From positions 1 to 12,227 of the forward strand of contig JAQTTS010000036.1 in assembly GCA_028710655.1 (NCBI GenBank): DNA of 12,227 bases. The letters run 5' to 3'. The notes below the pieces were generated by a model. The model saw only the letters and a program-made list of their open reading frames with translations, was not told the origin of the DNA and did no database searches. A program made the position numbers and the translations under genes. Below, one piece after another: positions 1-4,599 of this stretch. Source of the stretch: Dehalococcoidales bacterium (lineage in GTDB: Bacteria; Chloroflexota; Dehalococcoidia; Dehalococcoidales; UBA5760). Each line of letters starts with the position of its first letter. Position 1 is the stretch's first letter.

Positions 1-32
1 CGGCGGAATGAGTCGCTACACCCCGCTACTGG

Positions 33-61
33 TAGTCCTTTGCCGGGGGCTGTAGTATAAT
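33..61 (+). promoter_or_regulatory. possible promoter of tRNA-Sec
   Basis: A perfect TATAAT lies at 56-61, about 20 bases before the tRNA. The hexamer 17 bases upstream (33-38, TAGTCC) is a poor -35 box, so only the -10 is convincing. Bases 1-60 are otherwise G+C-rich. They are open in one forward frame ending in TAA at 58-60, which could be the last codons of an upstream gene, but 19 codons are too few to recognise. Confidence 0.35.
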
Positions 62-81
62 CATACCAGCTTTGAGGATCG

Positions 82-177
82 GGGGGCGGCTGAGTCCCGG
101 TGGGCTTCGCGGACTTCAAATCCGTTGGGGGGCACTAGCCTGTCTCTGGTGGGTTCGACTCCCATGCGCCCCCGCCA
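82..177 (+). tRNA. selC: tRNA-Sec (UCA anticodon), selenocysteine tRNA
   Basis: This is the tRNA that carries serine, later converted to selenocysteine, to recoded UGA codons. It folds in the bacterial tRNA-Sec shape. The acceptor strands are 82-89 and 166-173, followed by discriminator G174 and an encoded CCA at 175-177. A six-pair D stem (92-97/102-107) has a four-base CGGT loop. The anticodon stem is 109-113/121-125, with loop CTTCAAA and anticodon TCA at 116-118. A long G-rich variable arm spans 126-148. The T stem is 149-153/161-165 with loop TTCGACT. The six-pair D stem, long variable arm and eight-base acceptor are tRNA-Sec hallmarks and exclude a suppressor or ordinary tRNA. One oddity is that the eighth acceptor pair is G89 opposite G166, a mismatch where a pair is expected. 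selA, selB and selD are not in the window. Confidence 0.93.
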
Positions 178-183
178 GCTCTC

Positions 184-205
184 TTGCTTAACAATTTGCT
201 TAACA
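184..205 (+). repeat. short tandem direct repeat just after tRNA-Sec
   Basis: TTGCTTAACA occurs at 184-193 and again at 196-205, a 12-base period starting seven bases after the tRNA CCA end. It could be a protein-binding site, or an arm-type site left by an integrase that used the tRNA end. It could also be chance. The rest of 178-320 is A+T-rich with T-runs (around 207-224) that may end the tRNA transcript. I see no gene in it. Confidence 0.4.
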
Positions 206-320
206 CTTTTTGCGGTTTTTGACGCCTGAAATTTACCCCCCTTTTAGCGAAAAAACGATGTTTAATGTTGATGTATTACGACTGAATAGCCGTCTTGTAT
301 TTTGGTGCTTTCTAGGCTGT

Positions 321-349
321 TTGTGAAGTCTCAGATATTGGCATATAAT
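321..349 (+). promoter_or_regulatory. promoter of the DUF2284 gene
   Basis: TTGTGA (321-326), a 17-base spacer and a perfect TATAAT (344-349) would start transcription near 356, giving a leader of about 50 bases before the GTG start at 406. Confidence 0.55.
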
Positions 350-405
350 TATCCGAATCAGAGAGCTCTAGATTGCACGCCGCGTAGAGATAAGGGTGAC
401 AAAAA

Positions 406-975
406 GTGAAAAACGACCAAGAAAAGATTCAGGGCTATTGCCAGAAAGCTAGTAAGGCCGGGGCAGTAGACGCACTTATTACCAGCCCGAAATACATCGT
501 CACCGCCCCCTGGGTACAGTGGAGGTGCCGGTTCGGCTGTCCGGATTACGGGAAATGGCACTGCTGCCCGCCTATGGTTCCTAATTGTGAAGAGACGCGA
601 CGAGTGCTCGATAGCTACACCCGACTAATTCTGCTCCATTTTCAGTACCGTTTCGAATCGCCTAAGTGGCCGGCCAGCGGTGCCGAGTACCGACGCTTTA
701 AGCGAGATGTTGAATATGTTGTCGAACTGGAGAGGGAAATCTTTCTGGATGGTTTCTACCGTGCTTTTGCCATGCCGCATGAGCCGTGCCAGATATGCGA
801 GCAGTGTGCCCTTATCAAAAACAAGCCATGCAGTCTCCCTGAGAAAGCGCGCCCATCAATGGAGAGCGTTGGCATTGACGTATACCAGACTGCCTCAAAC
901 CATAACTTGCCCATACATCCAATACGAAGCGAGCAGGATACCTGCAACTGGTATGCACTAATTCTGGTAGATTAA
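406..975 (+). CDS. DUF2284 family Cys-rich putative metal-binding protein
   Basis: This 189-residue protein begins at GTG 406, chosen because an AAGGGTGA Shine-Dalgarno-like site (392-399) sits six bases before it. It has the Cys pattern I associate with DUF2284, a family annotated as predicted metal-binding proteins. The N-terminal block CRFGCPDYGKWHCCPP (residues 41-56) is followed by Cys61. The C-terminal block has Cys128, Cys131, Cys134 and Cys142, followed by the family-like string ARPSMESVGIDV (148-159). The spacing suggests two Cys clusters that could hold Fe-S or another metal. No signal peptide or membrane segment is visible, so it is probably cytoplasmic. The biochemical function of the family is not established to my knowledge. 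It stands alone with its own promoter, and no redox or transport partner lies beside it. Family confidence is high; function is unknown. Confidence 0.85.
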   Translation: MKNDQEKIQGYCQKASKAGAVDALITSPKYIVTAPWVQWRCRFGCPDYGKWHCCPPMVPNCEETRRVLDSYTRLILLHFQYRFESPKWPASGAEYRRFKRDVEYVVELEREIFLDGFYRAFAMPHEPCQICEQCALIKNKPCSLPEKARPSMESVGIDVYQTASNHNLPIHPIRSEQDTCNWYALILVD

Positions 976-1071
976 GATTACTTACTTTACCCTTTTTCCC
1001 CTTTCAGCAAGCAGAGGCATATCCATTAAATAAAGTGCTGCCCTGTGGGGTTCGTAGGGGTAGGTGGAGTG

Positions 1072-1100
1072 TTGACAAGTAGCTGAGTTGCTACTATAAT
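1072..1100 (+). promoter_or_regulatory. consensus sigma-70 promoter with dyad in the spacer
   Basis: Perfect TTGACA (1072-1077), a 17-base spacer and perfect TATAAT (1095-1100) give a full-consensus promoter, with a start expected near 1107 and a roughly 20-base leader to the gene at 1128. The spacer is almost entirely a perfect inverted repeat, AGTAGC (1078-1083) and GCTACT (1090-1095) around six bases. This is where a repressor dimer would block RNA polymerase. The 15 bases 1064-1078 recur at the -35 of the promoter at 3675-3703. Confidence 0.85.
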
Positions 1101-1127
1101 CACCCTATTTCTCTAGAGAGGTGCCAA

Positions 1128-1529
1128 ATGCCTAGGAAACTAAGGATAATTCTCTGGGTAGCGATAGGATTGCTTATAGCAACCTTGTTGGTAATTTTGA
1201 GTCCATTAAGAATGATGTTTATTCATTCCGTGGAGTCAATGATACCGAGGTTCCCAGTATTCTACGTGTTTTTCGGACTACTCTTCGCTTGCGGTGTATT
1301 AATAGTCTATTGGACTCACCAATACTGGATACAAAATGCCATCACCAACAGATTACAAAAGAGATATTTGTTAATGGCTGGTGCTTCGGCAATGGGTATT
1401 CTGTTTTTTCAACTAGTTGTCCATCGGTTTACCGAGGCTGGTATGGTTATGGTTATATTTGTCTGTCCAGTCGCTCTGATCTTAGGTGCAGTATTGGCAC
1501 TGAGATTTAGAAGCACTCCTGAAAGCTAA
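1128..1529 (+). CDS. small four-helix membrane protein, unknown family
   Basis: The product has 133 residues from ATG 1128. An AGAGAGGTG site (1115-1123) precedes the start at close spacing. Four hydrophobic segments are visible at about residues 6-26, 43-63, 80-99 and 104-125, joined by short loops. The segment between helices 2 and 3 (64-80) is polar and basic (HQYWIQNAITNRLQKR), and the N terminus MPRKLR is basic. No catalytic motif, Cys pair or known family signature is seen, and I do not recognise it. It is the first gene after a full-consensus promoter and lies 40 bases before the chagasin-like lipoprotein gene on the same strand, so the two are probably co-transcribed. A shared envelope role is an inference from position only. 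Confidence 0.75.
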   Translation: MPRKLRIILWVAIGLLIATLLVILSPLRMMFIHSVESMIPRFPVFYVFFGLLFACGVLIVYWTHQYWIQNAITNRLQKRYLLMAGASAMGILFFQLVVHRFTEAGMVMVIFVCPVALILGAVLALRFRSTPES

Positions 1530-1569
1530 CCGTGAATAACTTCAGAAAACAAGAACGAGAGGAAAATCG

Positions 1570-1956
1570 TTGAAGAGACTCTTGCTATCTATTACCGTTC
1601 TGATATTGGCTATCTGCCTGGTTTCAGGATGTAACACACACGGGGTAGCGCAGATCGGTGAAGATAACTCAATAAGCGTTCGTGTCAATGAGGAGTTTAA
1701 TCTAACTTTTGATAGCGATGCGACCAATGGATATAGCTGGCATGAAAGTCACGATCCGGCGATGCTTGAATTGATGAACAGAACATACAGGAGGGGTGAA
1801 CATACCAAGCCAGAGCTAGCTGGTTCCACTGGCGGAGTGGAATATTTTTCGTATAAAGCGTTGAAGACGGGTAAAACGGAAATAATCATGACCTACGAAA
1901 GACCGTGGTACAAGGAAATGGTAAAGCAAGACATCTTCACGGTTAATATACGGTGA
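1570..1956 (+). CDS. chagasin-like (MEROPS I42) cysteine protease inhibitor lipoprotein
   Basis: The product has 128 residues from TTG 1570, seven bases after GAGAGG (1557-1562). Residues 1-20 are a lipoprotein signal peptide: basic MKR, a hydrophobic core, then lipobox LVSGC with Cys21 as the lipidated residue. The mature part of about 108 residues matches the chagasin/I42 fold, whose three loops insert into the active site of papain-like cysteine proteases. The loops show as DATNGYSW (residues 50-57, family NPTTG-like), GSTGG (85-89, family GxGG-like) and RPW (111-113). The protein is therefore expected on the outer face of the cytoplasmic membrane, inhibiting a C1-type protease, either the cell's own or a foreign one. 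No papain-like protease is in the window. It follows the small membrane protein by 40 bases in a probable operon. Asn-Gly replaces the usual Thr-Gly in the first loop, a mild departure. Confidence 0.88.
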   Translation: MKRLLLSITVLILAICLVSGCNTHGVAQIGEDNSISVRVNEEFNLTFDSDATNGYSWHESHDPAMLELMNRTYRRGEHTKPELAGSTGGVEYFSYKALKTGKTEIIMTYERPWYKEMVKQDIFTVNIR

Positions 1957-2105
1957 TTACTAATCAGTCTTGACCTATACCTTTATTCAAACGCCTTTGT
2001 AGCATTGACAAATATCACTAATTAAAAGAAAGCGGTGTCTTATAGAACTTCAGGCTATCATGGAAGGATTTAACTATACTTGTGGTGCATAGGTTTATCC
2101 ATGCC

Positions 2106-2513
2106 TTAAGCGCTTAAAGATCTTATACCGAGGGCAATAGATAGTAATATTCCGACCACTAACATAGTGTGGTACACTTGCAGGCTCTTCTCTGAGTGTC
2201 TTGTAGCCAACATCGTCAGTCCCGCACAAGCAGCGAGGAAACCGACTAATGCCCCTGTGCTGTTCCAGAATGGTGCATAAATAGGCCCGTCATAGTCCAT
2301 TCCGACGTGTGGAAATATCGGGAGTGCACCCAATACCGCCAAAGTCACCATAATCGCCGACATAGTAAAATTGTAACGTCTGTTGATTTTCTTTCTTGTC
2401 CTCTTTAGTCGAGAACATTCCACATCATTCCCTGTCTGTAATCTCTCCCCACACAGATGACAGAAACGAGAGTCCTCAATGACTTGTGCACCGCACTTTA
2501 TACATAGTGTCAT
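2106..2513 (-). CDS. zinc-ribbon membrane protein
   Basis: The product has 135 residues, starting at the ATG on the minus strand at 2513-2511, four bases after AAGGTG. The N terminus is a compact zinc ribbon with Cys4, Cys7, Cys18 and Cys21 (CxxC-x10-CxxC). A basic linker follows (about 35-47, KRTRKKINRRY), then three hydrophobic segments at about 50-67, 86-103 and 113-131. Zinc ribbons joined to membrane helices are common small bacterial proteins with no single known function, so I assign none. It lies on the opposite strand to, and converges with, the chagasin operon. The gap 1957-2105 contains no gene and no strong terminator, only a small dyad over the chagasin stop codon. Its own stop codon lies in a 12-base perfect palindrome, TTAAGCGCTTAA (2106-2117). 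Confidence 0.75.
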   Translation of the reverse strand: MTLCIKCGAQVIEDSRFCHLCGERLQTGNDVECSRLKRTRKKINRRYNFTMSAIMVTLAVLGALPIFPHVGMDYDGPIYAPFWNSTGALVGFLAACAGLTMLATRHSEKSLQVYHTMLVVGILLSIALGIRSLSA

Positions 2514-2550
2514 ATTTCACCTTCTGATTCAGACCATTCAGAGTATACTG

Positions 2551-2578
2551 ATTATAACATTATGTGATTTTACCTCAA
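2551..2578 (-). promoter_or_regulatory. promoter of the zinc-ribbon gene
   Basis: On the minus strand TTGAGG (2578-2573), a 16-base spacer and perfect TATAAT (2556-2551) lie upstream of the ATG at 2513. The expected start is near 2544. Confidence 0.55.
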
Positions 2579-2665
2579 AGTGACGCAGAGGCTATTGGAG
2601 TACAACCGACCTCAAAGCCCCAAGCATATGCCCATAGTAACCACTGTAACGGGCAACAGATGGCT

Positions 2666-2977
2666 TTAGGTAATAGATGGGTATCTTTCTATCTCCCGAT
2701 AGTACTTTAAGCAATCGTCAAAGATAATACTACGAGTGAATCTAAGGACCATGCTCAAATCTGCCCAGCCACCCAAGTGCATAATATCAAGGGTGGGCAG
2801 GCCTTTACGGTGAAGGTTACAAGCAAATGTCCTGCGGAAAGTGTGGGGGTTACAGGGCAAGCCGGTTTCCTTTTGTAGTTGCTTAAGCATTGATGTAATG
2901 CCCTAACGATTTACTCCCCATATGCTTCCACCATTGGGGTTAAATTGAGACAACCACCCCTTTAGGTACTGCTATCA
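2666..2977 (-). pseudogene. decayed tyrosine recombinase (phage-type integrase), C-terminal remnant
   Basis: The clean part (2890-2666, 74 codons) is the end of a tyrosine recombinase. It contains HTFRRTF (catalytic H-x-x-R), LGGW (Trp at the His/Trp position) and the tail RFTRSIIFDDCLKYYRE. The nucleophilic Tyr should fall nine residues after that Trp. The codon there is TTC, Phe, so this copy could not cut DNA even if expressed. Reading upstream in the same frame, residues GITS run straight into the Met, preceded by TAG (2905-2903). Beyond it come about 22 open codons ending in NPNGGSIWGVNR, which resembles the usual region before this box, and then adjacent TGA and TAG stops (2977-2972). 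The Met at 2890 is therefore not a real start. The N-terminal and core-binding domains and the first catalytic Arg are absent. No RBS is seen. The rest of 2581-3081 holds no gene. Confidence 0.82.
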
Positions 2978-3081
2978 CCGGGCAAAATATTGTCCGTTTT
3001 TAGGCACCCTGGAGTGTAGTAACGGGGGTAAACACTTTTACTGCGGATACTAAGAGCCTCAGTTGCTGGTTAATGTATGCC

Positions 3082-3624
3082 TTATGCCCCGGTGGTCGAG
3101 TCCATAAACATGGGTAAATGAGGCGGGTAGAAAGTGAAAACCGCATAGATTATGCCCAGTGAGATTAAGCCTGCTATCGCTGCTTTGTAGAGTGTTGGTG
3201 ATAAACTGTCTTTAATCATTATCTTGTAGCTCGTAAATTGACCTAGGGCTACTGCCCCGATGAATAGTGAGATGTCAGCTATCAGGCTTTCGGTACCAGT
3301 AATAGTTGTGTATGCATAAAACCCGGCAATGATAGTCAGTGGCATTATATAGAGACCGGCGGTTTTGGCAACTGTGAAATTCCTTGTGTGGTCTCTCACG
3401 TGTTTATATTGAATCGCAGCATAAAACAAAGCAGGCCAATAGGTCATCTTGAGATGCTCAAACACGCTCTCGTTAACGGGGGCAATGGCACCAATAGCTA
3501 TTAGCTTACCAGACCATTCGAAAATGAAGTGAAACATTGCTCCCAGGCTCGCTATAACGGCGATTCCGATAAGTTCCCATTTCCGCAGGTTTCCTTTCCT
3601 GCTTCCTGTACAATTGTTTTCCAA
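3082..3624 (-). CDS. DUF6512-like multi-pass membrane protein
   Basis: The product has 180 residues, starting at TTG (minus strand 3624-3622), about five bases after AGAGGA. It has about five hydrophobic segments at roughly residues 17-36, 60-73, 88-108, 113-133 and 146-165. Between the first two lies a conserved-looking stretch, FEWSG (35-39) and APVNESVFEHLKMTYWP (48-64), that I associate from memory with the DUF6512 integral membrane family, whose function is unknown. The C terminus reads PPHLPMFMDSTTGA and then TAA. Read on, the frame gives GIH and another stop. As I recall the family it ends in a motif like TTGxYGI, so this TAA may stand in place of the Tyr codon and cost only a few residues. 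The gene has its own consensus-like promoter and diverges from the SnoaL-like gene. Confidence 0.68.
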   Translation of the reverse strand: MENNCTGSRKGNLRKWELIGIAVIASLGAMFHFIFEWSGKLIAIGAIAPVNESVFEHLKMTYWPALFYAAIQYKHVRDHTRNFTVAKTAGLYIMPLTIIAGFYAYTTITGTESLIADISLFIGAVALGQFTSYKIMIKDSLSPTLYKAAIAGLISLGIIYAVFTFYPPHLPMFMDSTTGA

Positions 3625-3674
3625 TAATGTCCTCTGGTGTGAGATTGCATGAATCTGGACGTTGTTAGGGCTAG

Positions 3675-3703
3675 ATTCTAGTGTAAGGGTGACACTTTGT
3701 CAA
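3675..3703 (-). promoter_or_regulatory. sigma-70 promoter of the DUF6512-like gene, dyad in spacer
   Basis: On the minus strand TTGACA (3703-3698), a 17-base spacer and TAGAAT (3680-3675) lie about 50 bases before the TTG start. A perfect five-base inverted repeat, AGTGT (3680-3684) and ACACT (3692-3696) with seven bases between, fills most of the spacer. The 15 bases covering the -35 (3711-3697, minus) are identical to 1064-1078 on the plus strand. Confidence 0.75.
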
Positions 3704-3751
3704 CACTCCACTTCTTTATAATCCGGGCCTGATAATGTTAAAAAAGAGGTA

Positions 3752-3780
3752 TTGACAACCCCTGCAATCGGGTTTACAAT
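3752..3780 (+). promoter_or_regulatory. sigma-70 promoter of the SnoaL-like gene, dyad in spacer
   Basis: TTGACA (3752-3757), a 17-base spacer and TACAAT (3775-3780) lie 43 bases before the ATG at 3823. AACCC (3757-3761) and GGGTT (3770-3774) form an inverted repeat in the spacer. It is divergent from, and about 50 bases away from, the promoter at 3675-3703, so one regulator could affect both genes. Confidence 0.8.
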
Positions 3781-3822
3781 CACTTCGCTATTTGAAGGGG
3801 TTATGCAAAAAGGAGGTGTCAG

Positions 3823-4263
3823 ATGTCTGCAGATCAGATTAAAAAAAGGATGAGAGAGTTTAAAGAGGCCCTGGAATCCAGGGATGTGGAGAGGATTTTG
3901 TCTTTCTTTACCGAGGATGCTGAGTGGCAGGCGCCTGAGGGAACGTTCAAGGGTAAGGAACAGCTGAGGCGCTACATAACCTGGAACAAACAGATGATAC
4001 CGGACCTTAAGATGACCGAGTCGGGTGTCAGGATTGTGGTGGAGGGGGAGACAGGGGTTTACGATCACGTGCTGTCGGGAACTGTCGATGGCTCCCAATG
4101 GTCGACACTGGCACTATGTATCTATCAATTTGCCGGTGAGAAACTCAAGGGCATCAGAAGCGTCTATGACCGGCTGGCGATAGCCAAGCAGGTCTCTAAG
4201 GGTGCCATGGCGAAAATGGCCGTAAGTGGCATCCTGAACAATATGGAGAAGGGCCTGCGTTAG
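3823..4263 (+). CDS. SnoaL-like / NTF2-like fold protein
   Basis: The product has 146 residues from ATG 3823, with a full AGGAGGTG (3811-3818) just upstream, the best ribosome site in the window. The sequence follows the SnoaL/NTF2-like pattern. An N-terminal helix pair, MREFKEALESRDVERILSFF (10-29), is followed by TEDAEWQAPEGTFKGKEQLRRY (30-51). A run of beta strands follows, including RIVVEGETGVYDHVLSG (70-86) and STLALCIYQFAGEKLKGIRSVYD (94-116). The members of this cone-shaped fold range from isomerases and cyclases to binding proteins, so fold membership does not fix a substrate, and I can name none. There is no signal peptide or membrane helix. An extra amphipathic tail follows residue 120. 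The gene appears monocistronic. The gap after it (4264-4599) holds an inverted repeat and a foldable segment but no gene. Confidence 0.78.
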   Translation: MSADQIKKRMREFKEALESRDVERILSFFTEDAEWQAPEGTFKGKEQLRRYITWNKQMIPDLKMTESGVRIVVEGETGVYDHVLSGTVDGSQWSTLALCIYQFAGEKLKGIRSVYDRLAIAKQVSKGAMAKMAVSGILNNMEKGLR

Positions 4264-4290
4264 CACCTTGCTGATATCTGTGCTGCACAA

Positions 4291-4319
4291 CAGGCCGGTT
4301 GTAGCGGTTGCCCGGCCTG
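4291..4319 (+). terminator. strong inverted repeat after the SnoaL-like gene
   Basis: CAGGCCGG (4291-4298) and CCGGCCTG (4312-4319) form a perfect eight-pair G+C-rich stem with a 13-base loop, 27 bases after the stop codon. No T-run follows, so it is not a textbook intrinsic terminator. It may protect the 3' end of the mRNA or belong to the adjacent structured segment. Confidence 0.4.
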
Positions 4320-4331
4320 CTTCCGTGTAAT

Positions 4332-4435
4332 GGATTTGCCCAACGTACGGGGTATAGTATTTATACCCGGCTTTATGGGAGCGGATTATTATAGCCTCTC
4401 CAAACTATCCTATTCTGCATCCGCTGGGCAACTCC
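4332..4435. other. segment able to fold as a three-way junction (candidate structured RNA or small palindromic element)
   Basis: Three nested complementary pairs are visible. The closing stem pairs 4332-4342 (GGATTTGCCCA) with 4425-4435 (TGGGCAACTCC), ten pairs and one mismatch. A first hairpin is GGGTATA (4350-4356) with TATACCC (4362-4368) over a five-base loop. A second is GCGGAT (4381-4386) with ATCCGC (4419-4424), with a 32-base interior containing a weak ATAG/CTAT pairing. No ORF or known riboswitch core was recognised. The strand is undetermined because the folding works on both. The terminal inverted repeats would also suit a miniature transposable element, but I see no target-site duplication. 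Confidence 0.4.
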
Positions 4436-4437
4436 CC

Positions 4438-4451
4438 TTTATTATAATAAA
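4438..4451. repeat. perfect 14-base A+T palindrome
   Basis: TTTATTATAATAAA is its own reverse complement. It contains TATAAT (4443-4448) but has no -35 partner at a normal distance, so I do not call it a promoter. Confidence 0.45.
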
Positions 4452-4520
4452 TACATAATAAATCCCCGGTCAATAATTACACCGGATTCATTTTTGGATA
4501 TCGGGGCAGGTATCAGGTTT

Positions 4521-4550
4521 TTGGTGATTCCTGCAGGTGTAATGTAGAAT
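4521..4550 (+). promoter_or_regulatory. possible promoter of the CoA-disulfide-reductase-like gene
   Basis: TTGGTG (4521-4526), an 18-base spacer and TAGAAT (4545-4550) lie about 50 bases before the TTG start. The eight-base palindrome CCTGCAGG (4530-4537) sits in the spacer and could be an operator. This promoter is weaker than the others in the window. Confidence 0.4.
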
Positions 4551-4599
4551 AGATTGTGGCCAATTTAATCCAGGGGTAGATTCTGTTAGGAGGGTAAAG

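Noticed and set aside
1..60. Tail of an upstream gene, possibly a selenocysteine gene such as selB
   Set aside because: There are only 19 open codons with no recognisable sequence. The frame may be open by chance.
2005..2033. TTGACA at 2005 as a promoter
   Set aside because: No -10 box lies at 16-18 bases and no gene follows on that strand.
2879..3500. Second copy of the tRNA-Sec 3' end as an attachment site near the integrase remnant
   Set aside because: By eye only short C-runs match. No stretch resembling the T arm plus acceptor was found.
3700..4098. 132-codon minus-strand ORF over the SnoaL-like gene
   Set aside because: It overlaps a gene with a full promoter, a strong RBS and family resemblance. 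The antisense frame has none of these.
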